From: Actinoplanes italicus
GTDB taxonomy: Bacteria; Actinomycetota; Actinomycetes; Mycobacteriales; Micromonosporaceae
DNA: 64,000 bases
NCBI RefSeq assembly: GCF_003001815.1
Contig: NZ_PVMZ01000030.1
Coordinates: forward strand, 1-64,000
Reading direction: 5' to 3'
In this document: one piece after another, positions 49,099-57,831 of the stretch
How positions within the stretch are numbered: the first letter of the stretch is position 1
Layout: each line of letters opens with the position of its first letter
Position numbers and translations under genes: made by a program
Notes under the pieces: model-generated
Told to the model about the DNA's origin: nothing
The model's database searches: none
What the model saw: only the letters and a program-made list of their open reading frames with translations

Positions 49099-50851
49099 CG
49101 GCACCTCCTCTGGGCGTCTTCGGGATGTTCGTCTGGCTGATCCGGTTGTGGCTGCCGAAGACCTGCTGGCCGCCGTGGAACGTCTTCGTGCTGAAGTCGA
49201 AGGACATGCTGGCCGCCTTGGCGCGGAACTCGGTGGTGTTGACCCCGTGCTCGTCCAGAAAGTCCAGAATCGACTGTGTGACGGCCTTGTCCAGAAGCGC
49301 AATGTACTTCGCGGCGTCAAGATGGTGCATGTACTTGCCGGTCGGCCAGTCCGAGCCGTGCTCCCGGACACTGAGGTCGGCGCCGTAGTCGTAGAAGCGG
49401 AACTCGTCGGCGTCTCGCGCCGACTTGGACATCCGGCCCTGCAGGCGGATCACGTTCCAGCCGATCCGGGCCAGGTGGATCACGCCGAACAGGTTGTCAC
49501 GGAAGAAGTGCCGCAGCGTCGTCTCGGCGGCGTGCACCGGCACCCGCTCGGGTTTCAGGATGTCACCGAGCTGGTAGAGCCGTCGCACCTCGGGCATCAC
49601 GGTGGCGACGAACTCGGCGTAGAGCAACCCGCCCTCCAGCGCCAGATGGACGAAGGCGGTGACCGCGACGCCGCTGTCCTGCGCCGGCAGCACGGGCCTG
49701 CCCTGTGGGGTGCGGACCTCCTTGCCGTGGGCCGGGACGACCGCCCGCAGATAGTGCCGCATGCCGCCCTGCGGGCACGCCTCGATCGCGGCGAGGGTCT
49801 CCGGCGAGGCCATGGTGTACGGCGCCCGCGTGGCCGGGTCGACGAGAGGGTCGTCGGTGCGCCGCCACCCGTCGGCGGCCACGTACGGCACGACGAACAC
49901 GTTCGGGATCTTCTCGCCGTCGCCGAGTTGCTCCGACCGCAGGTCGAGGATCGCCTTCGATACCCGCCGGTTCAGCTCCGCCCCGTCGAGGTGGACGCGC
50001 TCCGGCACGGTCTCGCCCTCGGGCCGCTCGGCCGGGCCGAGGGTGATGGCGAACTCCCACCCGTGCTCGAACCAGCCCGCACCGAGGAACGGGTCCCGGT
50101 CGTGCACGGCGATGTTGCCCCGCTGCATCCCGGCGACGACGGCGAGCCGCCGTTCCACCCGCGGGTTGGTGCTGCGCGGTGCGGTCGTCGGGGTGCCCGG
50201 CGCCAGCTCGGTGGTGATGATGCCGAACACGTGCCGGCGCGACAGGAACAGCACCGCGAACATGGCCGAGGCCAGCAGCAACGGGTAGAGGAAGTCGAAG
50301 ACCGTCAGCCCGAAGCCGCCGCCATCGAACCCGCTCTCGCCGAAGTCGGATCCGTAGGTGCCGCTCCCGTAGTCGCTGAAGAGGAGCAGATCCTCGAGGT
50401 CGCCCATGCTCTGCAGCATCGAGAAGGCGACCGAGCAGAAGCCGACCACCACGATCGCTGCCACGATCGCCCACCGGACCTGCGGTGCCAGTGCCCGCAT
50501 CACCCGCGAGCGGACGGCCACCACGAACCCGCACAGCAGCAGCCAGCAGAACGTCGCGAGCGGGCTGAGGCAGTAGCCGACGATCAGTACGAACGTGACC
50601 AGCGCGTACCGCAGCACCAGCAGCCGCCGGGCCCGCAGGCTGTGCCGGACCACCGGATCGATGTCGAAGCCGTACGACGGTGGCACCGCCTTGCGCTCCG
50701 ACTCGACGACCTCCCTGATGACGTCGTCGGCAAACGTCACATCCACATAGGGCGCCGCGCACAGGTGCCGGGTGGTGGCGTTCATCGTCTCGGGCGGCCG
50801 GTACCCCGGGGTGCTCAACAACGGTTCGGACGGAACCTCCGGATCGACCAT
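49091..50851 (-). CDS. Large membrane protein of unknown function with C-terminal GGQQVFG motif
   Basis: A 586-aa protein. Residues 1-70 are soluble, then four helices (about 77-97, 99-115, 124-146, 185-205), with a Gly/Asp/Ser/Phe-rich loop (SDYGSGTYGSDFGESGFDGG) between the third and fourth. About 350 cytoplasmic residues follow with no domain I recognise (AFVHLALEGGLLYAEFVATV, ETTLRHFFRDNLFGVIHLAR). It ends TKTFHGGQQVFGSHNRISQTN plus a basic tail. GGAGGG lies five bases before ATG 50851. Translationally coupled to the small protein at 48757. Confidence 0.7.
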   Translation of the reverse strand: MVDPEVPSEPLLSTPGYRPPETMNATTRHLCAAPYVDVTFADDVIREVVESERKAVPPSYGFDIDPVVRHSLRARRLLVLRYALVTFVLIVGYCLSPLATFCWLLLCGFVVAVRSRVMRALAPQVRWAIVAAIVVVGFCSVAFSMLQSMGDLEDLLLFSDYGSGTYGSDFGESGFDGGGFGLTVFDFLYPLLLASAMFAVLFLSRRHVFGIITTELAPGTPTTAPRSTNPRVERRLAVVAGMQRGNIAVHDRDPFLGAGWFEHGWEFAITLGPAERPEGETVPERVHLDGAELNRRVSKAILDLRSEQLGDGEKIPNVFVVPYVAADGWRRTDDPLVDPATRAPYTMASPETLAAIEACPQGGMRHYLRAVVPAHGKEVRTPQGRPVLPAQDSGVAVTAFVHLALEGGLLYAEFVATVMPEVRRLYQLGDILKPERVPVHAAETTLRHFFRDNLFGVIHLARIGWNVIRLQGRMSKSARDADEFRFYDYGADLSVREHGSDWPTGKYMHHLDAAKYIALLDKAVTQSILDFLDEHGVNTTEFRAKAASMSFDFSTKTFHGGQQVFGSHNRISQTNIPKTPRGGAGG

Positions 50852-50929
50852 CGCCACCCTCCGATATGGAACGAGATGGCCAACGTATCGGCTCGCCGGG
50901 GCGGAAGGGGTCCGCCGAGCGGCTGATCG

Positions 50930-51373
50930 TCATCGGCGTGTCAGGGTCCGGCGCCAGTGCGGCCACGCGTCGCGCACATAAAGACCGAACGGGAGCCACC
51001 AGATCAGGTCGTTGGTGAGCAGGATGACGCCCGACGCGAGTGGCCACTCGCCGGTGATGTAGAGACCGAGCCACCCGATCGGCCCGAGCAGCTTGCCGGC
51101 CAGCCCGACCGCGGCGATCGCGAACCCGTCCTCGGGACGGCGTGCCACCTCCAGGTACAGCAGGCCGTACAGCCCGAGAACCATGCCGAGTGTCATGAAG
51201 ATCTGCGGCTGATTCTGCGGCGTCATGCCGGACACCCGGAACAGCCACTGGGGGTCGGCCACGGCATACAGCCCCCACGCGATGTTGTAGACGCCGGCGG
51301 CCACGAACACGGCGCGGTGCAGACGGCGCCGCGGCAGATGCGCTTCGATCATGCGTCGCAGTATTCCGCTCAC
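50930..51373 (-). CDS. Four-helix membrane protein
   Basis: A 147-aa protein with four hydrophobic segments (about 20-40, 58-75, 83-103, 109-130) containing GVYNIAWGLYAVADPQWLFR and GLYGLLYLEVARRPEDGFAI. It resembles small uncharacterised actinomycete membrane proteins. Its GTG overlaps the stop of the MMPL exporter by four bases (GTGA), so it is co-expressed with it. Confidence 0.72.
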   Translation of the reverse strand: MSGILRRMIEAHLPRRRLHRAVFVAAGVYNIAWGLYAVADPQWLFRVSGMTPQNQPQIFMTLGMVLGLYGLLYLEVARRPEDGFAIAAVGLAGKLLGPIGWLGLYITGEWPLASGVILLTNDLIWWLPFGLYVRDAWPHWRRTLTRR

Positions 51374-53487
51374 CGATCACCGGGAAGTGCCTCCACTCGC
51401 GTCAACCTCGCGGCATGCGGGCGTGGTGCGGCCGGGCGGGCAGGCCACCAGTTGGCGCGTCCGGCCAGCCGCATCAGTGCGGGCACCAGGATCGCGCGGA
51501 TGATCGTGGCGTCGACAATGATCGCGACGGCGGTGCCGACGCCGACCATCTGCAGGTACATGACCTCACCGGTGGCATAGAGGGCGAACGACACGGCCAG
51601 GATCGCGGCGGCCGCGGTGACCAACGGGGCACTGCGTTGCAGCCCCTCCAGAACGGCGCGGGTGTTGTCACCGGTCGCGTCGTAGCGCTCTTTGATACGC
51701 GACAGCAGGAACACCTCGTAGTCCATGGACAGGCCGTAGGCGACGCAGAACATCAGGATCGGGAACGCTGGGTCGAGGGTGCCGATCGGCGTGAAGCCCA
51801 GGACGCCGGCGAGGAAGCCGTTCTGGAACACGGTGACCAGCACTCCGAACATGACGGCGAGACTCAGCAGATTGAGGACGGTCGCCTTGACCGGGATGAG
51901 CAGGCTGCGCGACATCGCGAACAGCACCGCGAACGAGATGGCCAGCAGCACGGCGGCCACGAGCGGGATACGGTCGGTGAGCATGGCCCGGAAGTCGGTG
52001 AGCTCCGCCGGGTAGCCGCCGACCAGCGCGCCACCGGGTGGCTGCGGCACGGCACGCACGGCCGCGACCAGCGCGGGCGTCTCCGTGCCGGAGAGGATCT
52101 CGCGGGTGGGCACGGCTTCGAGCCGGGAACCGGTGAACGGCGCCGGGCCGACACGGACGCCGCCGACGAACACCCCGGCCGCCGCGTTGACCTGTGCGAT
52201 GCCGGGAACGCGCGACACCTCCGCGGCATAGCCGGCCACATCCGTCGAGGTGGTCACGATGTGCAGGGCGTCCTGCGGCTCGGTGGGCAGCACGTCACGC
52301 ATCACGTCATAGGTCTGCCGGGTCGAGGCGGTCGGCGGGAGCACCCGATCGTCGGGTAATCCGAGGCGCAGGCCGAGAGCCGGGGCGGCGAGCACGCCGA
52401 CGACGAGCAGGCCGAACGCGGCGAACAGGACCGGCCTGCGCATGACCGCCCCACCGGCGCGGACCCAGAATCCGTCGTCGGCCTCGGGCCGAGGGTTGCG
52501 TCGGAGCGCCCGCGGGCCGAGAACGGCCAGGGCTGCAGGAAGGATCGTGAGGGCGCCGAGGACGGCCAGGGCCACGACCAGGATGCCGGCGTAGGCGAAC
52601 GACCGGAGGAAGGCGAACGGGAACAGCAGCAGCGCCGACAGCGACGCGGCCACGGTCAGTCCGCTGAAGACGACCGTGCGCCCCGCTGTGCGTACCGTGG
52701 AAATGATCGCGTTCTTGATCGTCGCACCCGCGGTGAGCTCCTCGCGGAACCGCGCGATGACGAACAGGCTGTAGTCGATGCCGAGACCGATGCCCATCAC
52801 CAGGGTGATGTTCGCGGCGAAGGTGGCCACTTCGGTGAATCCGGTGAGCATCCGCAGCCCGGCGAGGGTGCCGAGCACCGCGAACAATCCGATGGCGAGG
52901 GTGAGCAGAGCGAGCCGGACCCGGCGGTAGAGCCACACGAGCAGGATCGTCATGACCGGCAGGATCAGCAGCTCGGCGCGCAGGAAGTCGCGGGTGGCCT
53001 GCTGGCTGACCTGACTGGACACCGCCTCGGCACCGCCCACGTCGACCCGGAGGACGCCGTCGTCGCGGGTGTAGGTGGGCAGGATCCGCTCCCTGATCAG
53101 CAGGCGCGCACTGGTGGCGTCGCCGGTGACGTGCGCGAGGATGACCGCGTGCCGGCCGTCGGAACTGCGCATCGTCGGGTCGCCGCCGCGTGACCAGTAG
53201 GACCAGACGTCGCCCACCGCCTGCTCGCCGCGCAGTTCGGTGGCGACCGCTGTGGCCGCCGCGGCTGTGGCTGGATCGTCGATCGCCCCGCTGACCAGCA
53301 GCACCAGATTGGCGTTGCCGGTGCCGTGGTCGCGGGCGAGCAGCTCCTGCACCTGGACGGACTCACTGCCGGGCGCCTCCCAGCGGCTGAGCACCATGGC
53401 GTTCATCGCCCCGGCGGCGACCGCACCGAGAACCACGGTCAACAGGCCGGTGAGCAGCAGAATCAAGCGTCGGTGACGAAATGGCAC
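51370..53487 (-). CDS. MMPL/RND-family exporter
   Basis: About 705 aa with twelve helices in two halves, each with a large extracytoplasmic domain. Key pieces are GIGLGIDYSLFVIARFREEL in the first half and VAYGLSMDYEVFLLSRIKERY in the second, holding the Asp-Tyr pairs used for proton coupling. Family members export lipids or drugs. The GTG at 53487 is preferred over 53496 on spacing from GGGGG. It is divergent from a TetR repressor with two operators, the usual layout of inducible efflux. Confidence 0.92.
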   Translation of the reverse strand: MPFRHRRLILLLTGLLTVVLGAVAAGAMNAMVLSRWEAPGSESVQVQELLARDHGTGNANLVLLVSGAIDDPATAAAATAVATELRGEQAVGDVWSYWSRGGDPTMRSSDGRHAVILAHVTGDATSARLLIRERILPTYTRDDGVLRVDVGGAEAVSSQVSQQATRDFLRAELLILPVMTILLVWLYRRVRLALLTLAIGLFAVLGTLAGLRMLTGFTEVATFAANITLVMGIGLGIDYSLFVIARFREELTAGATIKNAIISTVRTAGRTVVFSGLTVAASLSALLLFPFAFLRSFAYAGILVVALAVLGALTILPAALAVLGPRALRRNPRPEADDGFWVRAGGAVMRRPVLFAAFGLLVVGVLAAPALGLRLGLPDDRVLPPTASTRQTYDVMRDVLPTEPQDALHIVTTSTDVAGYAAEVSRVPGIAQVNAAAGVFVGGVRVGPAPFTGSRLEAVPTREILSGTETPALVAAVRAVPQPPGGALVGGYPAELTDFRAMLTDRIPLVAAVLLAISFAVLFAMSRSLLIPVKATVLNLLSLAVMFGVLVTVFQNGFLAGVLGFTPIGTLDPAFPILMFCVAYGLSMDYEVFLLSRIKERYDATGDNTRAVLEGLQRSAPLVTAAAAILAVSFALYATGEVMYLQMVGVGTAVAIIVDATIIRAILVPALMRLAGRANWWPARPAAPRPHAARLTRVEALPGDR

Positions 53488-53528
53488 AGGGAGCACCCCC
53501 TGGTAGGCTTCCGAGCGGAGAGAAAATA

Positions 53529-53579
53529 CGAGTGGTCGCTCGTGAAACGAGAATACGAGCGGTCGCTCGCATTCGTCAA
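53529..53579. promoter_or_regulatory. MMPL promoter with two TetR operators
   Basis: CGAGTG-GT-CGCTCG (53529-53542) and CGAGCG-GT-CGCTCG (53556-53569, perfect) lie 27 bases apart. On the minus strand TTGACG (-35, 53574-53579), 18 bases and TATTCT (-10, 53550-53555) bracket the second site, so binding blocks the exporter promoter. The first site probably serves the same promoter. Confidence 0.82.
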
Positions 53580-53592
53580 GGGACGGTGCACT

Positions 53593-54165
53593 GTGGTCAA
53601 ACGGCAGGCGCGCGGGCGGCAGCGGATCCGCGAGATCCTCGACGCGGCGCTCGCCCAGTTCGCCGAGACGGGCTACGAAAAGACGTCGACCAACGCGATC
53701 GCCGCCCGCGCCGGCATGTCCCCCGGCTCCCTCTACCAGTACTTCCCCAACAAGGAGGCCATCGCCGACGCCCTGTCCCAGCGGCTGCTCGATGAGCTGC
53801 GGGAGGCGCACGCCGCCGCCTTCGACGACACCGCGGTGACCGAGCTGCCACTGCCCGACCTGGTCTCCCGGGTGGTCGACCCGCTGGTCTCCTTCCACGT
53901 GACCCACCCCGGCGCCAAGGTCCTCATCGGCGAGCGCGGCCAGCCGCTGCACACCGGCGTCGCCGACCGGGTGGCGGCACTGCTGCGGGCCCGCTCATCC
54001 GAGTCGCCCGACGACGACGTGCGGCGCAGTTCGGCCGTAGCGGTACAGATCGTCGCCGCGCTGATGGGCGGCATTGTCGCGGCACCCGAGCCGGAGCGGA
54101 GTGCGCTGGTCCACGAGCTGAAACGGGCACTCACCGGATACCTGAATCAGCCGGCGGGCCTCTAA
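53593..54165 (+). CDS. TetR-family repressor of the MMPL exporter
   Basis: A 190-aa regulator. The helix-turn-helix spans IREILDAALAQFAETGYEKT to SPGSLYQYFPNKEAIADAL. The C-terminal ligand domain has AVQIVAALMGGIVAAPEPER. The GTG at 53593 is favoured over upstream starts that would place the operators inside the gene. The STPK gene follows after 9 bases and may be co-transcribed. Confidence 0.9.
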   Translation: MVKRQARGRQRIREILDAALAQFAETGYEKTSTNAIAARAGMSPGSLYQYFPNKEAIADALSQRLLDELREAHAAAFDDTAVTELPLPDLVSRVVDPLVSFHVTHPGAKVLIGERGQPLHTGVADRVAALLRARSSESPDDDVRRSSAVAVQIVAALMGGIVAAPEPERSALVHELKRALTGYLNQPAGL

Positions 54166-54174
54166 GCTGTCGCG

Positions 54175-55617
54175 GTGCTTCAGGCCGGCGTACGACTAGG
54201 CAACCGCTACCTCCTGCAACAGCGCCTCGGCGCAGGCGGGATGGGCGAGGTGTGGCTGTCCGTCGACGAGGTGCTGCGGCGCACCGTCGCGGTCAAGGTC
54301 ATGCTGCCTTCGGTCGCCGACGACCCGGACTTCGCCAGGCGGTTCGAGGCCGAGGCCACGGCGATGGCCCGGATCAACCACCCGGCCGTCGCGTCGATCC
54401 ACGACTTCGGCCGGGACCAGGGCGTCCTCTACCTCGTGATGGAGTTCGTCGACGGCGAGTCGCTGGCGCAGCGGCTGAGCCGGGACGGGCGGATCGCCCC
54501 CGACGAGACGATGCGGCTCATCGAGCAGGCCGCAATCGGGCTGCAGGCCGTCCACGACCAGGGCCTGGTGCACCGCGACATCAAACCGGCGAACCTGCTG
54601 GTCCGCCGCAACGGCACGGTGGTCATCACCGACTTCGGCATCGCCCGGCACGAGGCCGCAAGCCGCCTCACGGTTTCCGGAGCCATTCTCGGTACGCCTA
54701 CGTACCTCTCCCCCGAGCAGGTACGCGGTGAGCCCGCGGGCCCGCAGAGCGACGTCTACTCACTCGGCCTCGTCGCCTACGAGTGCCTGGCCGGCGACAA
54801 GCCGTTCGTCGGCGACAGCCCATACGCGGTAGCCCTCCAGCGTCTGCAGGAGGGCCCGCGCACGATCAAGGTGACGCTGCCGGTCCCGGTCCAGGCGGCC
54901 GTCGAACGCGCACTGGCGATCGACCCACGGGACCGCTGGCCGTCCGCAGCCGCGTTCGCCGCAGCCGTGCGTCAGGTGCTGTCCGGCCCGCCCTCGGCCT
55001 CGATCGCGGCGCCGGCACAGACACCGCCATCGCTCTCGTTCTCGCTCTCGCCGAAGCCAGGCTCGAAGCGCCTGCCGGTGCTGCTGGCCGCGCTGACCGC
55101 GCTGCTGGTGATCGGCGGCGGCGCGATCGCCTGGGGAGTACTCGGCGACGACGAGCCCGACGCGCTCCTGCAGATGCCGGGGGCCGCGGCCGCGCAGTCC
55201 GGCGGCCAGCCCGGCAAGCCCGGGCAGCAGTGGGAGCCCGAGCTTTTCACCACCTGCGGTGACGCGTACTGCCCGGTCGAGCCGATGTGCTGGGGCGGGA
55301 TGACCGCCAACAGCGGCGTCCCCCTGCCACCGCGCCGCGTCGACTGCGAGGAACCGCACTACTGGGAGACGTTCCGGGCCGTGCCCCTGCCCGCCGGCGG
55401 CGTCACGATCGACAGCGACGCCCCGCTGATCGAACGGGACGACCTGGCCGAGTCCTGCTCGGAACAGGCGATGACCTCTCGCAGCGTCGAGCCGGCGAAG
55501 ACCCGCCGCTGGCGGCGCGACGCCTGGCCGATCCCGGTCGGCGCCGACACCACCCTGCACTGCATTGCCAGCGCCCCCGGCGGCGAGTCCACCGGGGGCT
55601 ACTTCCGCCGGTCCTGA
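54175..55617 (+). CDS. Receptor-type serine/threonine protein kinase
   Basis: A 480-aa Hanks-type kinase. The P-loop GAGGMGEV, Lys41 in VAVKVM, catalytic HRDIKPAN (133-140), metal-binding DFG (Asp153) and SPEQ in the activation segment are all present, so it should be active. One membrane helix (299-323) leads to an extracellular domain of about 155 residues with six Cys (TTCGDAYCPVEPMCWGG, VDCEEPHYWETF, LAESC, LHCIAS), unlike PASTA domains. The ligand is unknown. It follows the TetR gene; GTG start. Confidence 0.93.
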   Translation: MLQAGVRLGNRYLLQQRLGAGGMGEVWLSVDEVLRRTVAVKVMLPSVADDPDFARRFEAEATAMARINHPAVASIHDFGRDQGVLYLVMEFVDGESLAQRLSRDGRIAPDETMRLIEQAAIGLQAVHDQGLVHRDIKPANLLVRRNGTVVITDFGIARHEAASRLTVSGAILGTPTYLSPEQVRGEPAGPQSDVYSLGLVAYECLAGDKPFVGDSPYAVALQRLQEGPRTIKVTLPVPVQAAVERALAIDPRDRWPSAAAFAAAVRQVLSGPPSASIAAPAQTPPSLSFSLSPKPGSKRLPVLLAALTALLVIGGGAIAWGVLGDDEPDALLQMPGAAAAQSGGQPGKPGQQWEPELFTTCGDAYCPVEPMCWGGMTANSGVPLPPRRVDCEEPHYWETFRAVPLPAGGVTIDSDAPLIERDDLAESCSEQAMTSRSVEPAKTRRWRRDAWPIPVGADTTLHCIASAPGGESTGGYFRRS

Positions 55618-55623
55618 CCGCTC

Positions 55624-56448
55624 CTACGACAGGGCACTCAGCACCAGAACCCCCATCGCGAACGTCGACAACAGCCCGACGACGACGGCGAACACTGCCC
55701 GCCCGGTGCCGCGTGCCTTCTCCCGGCGGGCGCGGGCCAGTGCCCAGACACCCAGCCCGAGGGCCAGCGGGCCGAGGACCCACACGACGATCGAGAACAG
55801 GGCGAGGTAGCCGGCGACCACCGACTGCCAGGAACGCCCGACCGGCACCACCCAGTGCAGCACGCTGCCCGGACCATGACTCTCCCGCGGCGCGGACCCG
55901 GCATGCGAAGCAGCACCCGGCGGATAAACACCAGGCTGCGGGTACGCTCCAGCAGGAACCGCGGGTCCCGAGTAGGCGCCGACAGAACCCGTGGCCGGCG
56001 GATACGCGCCAGCCGGAGCCACAGGCGGCGGGTACGCACCGACCGGAACCGCAGGCGACGGATACGCTTCGTGCGCGGCCGCGGGTGGCGGATACGCCCC
56101 AGCCGGAGCCACAGGCGCCGCGTAAGCAGCAACCGGAACCGCAGGCGACGGATACGCTTCGTGCGCGGCCGCGGGTGGCGGATACGCGCCAGGTGGATCC
56201 GTGGGTGCCGGATAAGCGGCAGTCGGCGCCTCGACCGGCGGATACGCGCCATGCGGCACCGGCGGTGGTGCATATCCGCCGTGCGGCACCGCGGGCGCCG
56301 AGTGGGCGGCGTGCGGCTGCGGGGAGGGTCCGGCGCCGGCCATCTCGTAGGTGGGGGCCGGCTGTGGGCGTACGCCGATCGGGCTGCCGCAGCCGGTGCA
56401 GGTGGCCGCCGAGACCGGTACGGCGAAACCGCAGATATGGCAATGCAT
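55624..56448 (-). CDS. Zinc-ribbon, Pro-rich repeat and DUF4190-like membrane protein
   Basis: A 274-aa protein with an N-terminal CHIC...CTGC zinc ribbon, about 150 residues of Pro-Ala-Tyr repeats (AYPPPAAAHEAYPSPAVPVG units), and two C-terminal helices (about 200-230 and 250-272, VVAGYLALFSIVVWVLGPLA). The latter match DUF4190-type pairs. Pro-rich tails may scaffold other proteins. It is convergent with the kinase, 6 bases apart. Confidence 0.8.
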   Translation of the reverse strand: MHCHICGFAVPVSAATCTGCGSPIGVRPQPAPTYEMAGAGPSPQPHAAHSAPAVPHGGYAPPPVPHGAYPPVEAPTAAYPAPTDPPGAYPPPAAAHEAYPSPAVPVAAYAAPVAPAGAYPPPAAAHEAYPSPAVPVGAYPPPVAPAGAYPPATGSVGAYSGPAVPAGAYPQPGVYPPGAASHAGSAPRESHGPGSVLHWVVPVGRSWQSVVAGYLALFSIVVWVLGPLALGLGVWALARARREKARGTGRAVFAVVVGLLSTFAMGVLVLSALS

Positions 56449-56925
56449 GGCGGCCCTTATCGGCGGTTCCGGTCATGACCTGCGGTTTGGAAGCCATCAG
56501 AATCGCACCCGGCCGCCAGCACCCGAGCCCACGTCGTGAAGTCGCCCGGCCACGCCATCACGATCTTGGCCGCTCGCAGTCCCGCGACTTCCGCACTCTC
56601 GTTCGTCGTCACATCCGCTGCGTGGTGACCTACGCCCGTATACGTGCCACCAATCACCACGCGCCCTGTCCCCGCCGGCTGCGTGGTGACCTACGCCCAC
56701 ATACGCGCCACCAATCACCACGCGACCCAGCACCACCGACCACGTGGTGACCTGCGCCCACATACGCACCACCAATCACCACGCAACCGAGAGGGCGGGC
56801 CTGCCCGAGCGACCGGTTGACGACGTGATCATCGCCCGGCACGCGACCGCGATGATCAAGGTCGAGCCCCTGAGCCTGCCCTTCCGAGCGGGCCCCGGCG
56901 AGGCCGATCCCGCGAGCCGACCTCT
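56449..56925. other. Gene-free region with palindrome array
   Basis: About 480 bases. They hold a gatcttggccgctc stretch (56562), three palindromic units (56620-56784) and AT-poor sequence. No gene is credible. Confidence 0.6.
56620..56784. repeat. GCGTGGTGA palindromes, three tandem copies
   Basis: GCGTGGTGA...TCACCACGC (9-base arms, 25-base centre with tacgcccacatacgcgccac) occurs at 56620-56662, 56681-56723 and 56742-56784. The period is about 61 bases, and spacers between copies differ. This is a second palindrome family, distinct from GATCTTGTG. Confidence 0.9.
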
Positions 56926-57171
56926 TTAGCGGGCGTCGGCCAGGGCTGCCAGCGCCTGCGCGGCCCGGAAGTACTTGTTACGGCCCAGCTCGCCGATGGT
57001 CTTGACGCCGAGGGCGTCACGGATCAGCTTGCCGCCGCTCTCGCTCACGCCGGCCAGCGCCTCCACCGGCGCGTCCAGGATCTCCTCCAGGGACTTGTCC
57101 TGGTACGCCTTGTCCAGCACCTTCTGCAGGTCGGCGGTGACAGCCACGATATCTCCCACGAATGTCGACAA
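56926..57171 (-). CDS. Small helical conserved protein (helix-hairpin-helix-like)
   Basis: An 81-aa protein with DIVAVTADLQKVLDKAYQD then SLEEILDAPVEALAGVSESG and GVKTIGELGRNKYFRAAQAL. The middle resembles a helix-hairpin-helix. Relatives are frequent in actinomycetes, but I know of no assigned function. It is divergent from the DUF4440 gene. Confidence 0.72.
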   Translation of the reverse strand: MSTFVGDIVAVTADLQKVLDKAYQDKSLEEILDAPVEALAGVSESGGKLIRDALGVKTIGELGRNKYFRAAQALAALADAR

Positions 57172-57271
57172 TGGATCTTCCGGGCGCGCAGCCTACTTGA
57201 TCATTTTCGGTCACCCGCGGGCGGTATGGTGCGATCGAAGGACCAGCTGAGACGACCGTACGGAGGCAACG

Positions 57272-57640
57272 ATGCCCGCTACCGAGGCCGCACTTCTCGA
57301 CGCCGAGCACCGCCTGCAGCAGGCGCAGCGGGACGGGGACGTGGCGGCGCTGGACCGGCTGCTCGACGACCGGCTGGTCGCGGTCGGGCCGGACGGCACC
57401 CGTTTTCGCAAGTCCGACGACCTCGACGCGTACCGGTCGGGGAGCTCGAAGATCGACTCGCTGGTCGAGGAGGATCTGGAGATCCTCGCTGTGGGAACTA
57501 CCGGGGCCACGTTCGCGCTCTGTGCGGTGAGCGGCACGTTCGGCGGGCAGCCGATGTCGGCGCGGCTGCGATACGCGCGCACGTGGACGTACGACCAGGG
57601 GGTCTGGAGAATCGTGGCCGCCCAGATGAGCCTGGCCTGA
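57272..57640 (+). CDS. DUF4440/SnoaL-like protein
   Basis: A 122-aa cone-shaped (NTF2-like) fold: LLDAEHRLQQAQRDGDVAAL, DRLLDDRLVAVGPDGTRFRK, DDLDAYRSGS, and the end LRYARTWTYDQGVWRIVAAQ. Members bind small molecules or act as isomerases; this one has no specific hint. Confidence 0.85.
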   Translation: MPATEAALLDAEHRLQQAQRDGDVAALDRLLDDRLVAVGPDGTRFRKSDDLDAYRSGSSKIDSLVEEDLEILAVGTTGATFALCAVSGTFGGQPMSARLRYARTWTYDQGVWRIVAAQMSLA

Positions 57641-57641
57641 A

Positions 57642-57831
57642 GCCCGGCCGCGAGAGGCGACCGGGCACCGAAGAAAACCGGATACGACAGCACCCGGCCG
57701 CCACGAGACGACCGGGCACCGAAGGAACCGGATGCGACAGCACCCGGCCGCCACGAGACGACCGGGCACCGAAGGAAACCGGATACGACAACACCCGGCC
57801 GCAACGAGACGACCGGGCACCGCCGAGAGGG
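57642..57831. repeat. About 51-bp tandem repeat, 3.7 copies
   Basis: Units carry cccggccgccacgagacgac plus cgggcaccgaaggaaaccgg plus atacgacagca. Each unit can fold through CCCGG/CCGGG. The array fills the space between the convergent DUF4440 and FAD oxidoreductase genes and may serve as their terminator. Confidence 0.9.

Noticed and set aside
53326-53592. Longer TetR start upstream of 53593
   Set aside because: It would include the two operators and overlap the exporter start. The homology to TetR begins after GTG 53593.
56620-56784. CRISPR array
   Set aside because: Three palindromic units with similar centres, degenerate repeats and variable short spacers; no cas genes. It fits a palindromic repeat family better.
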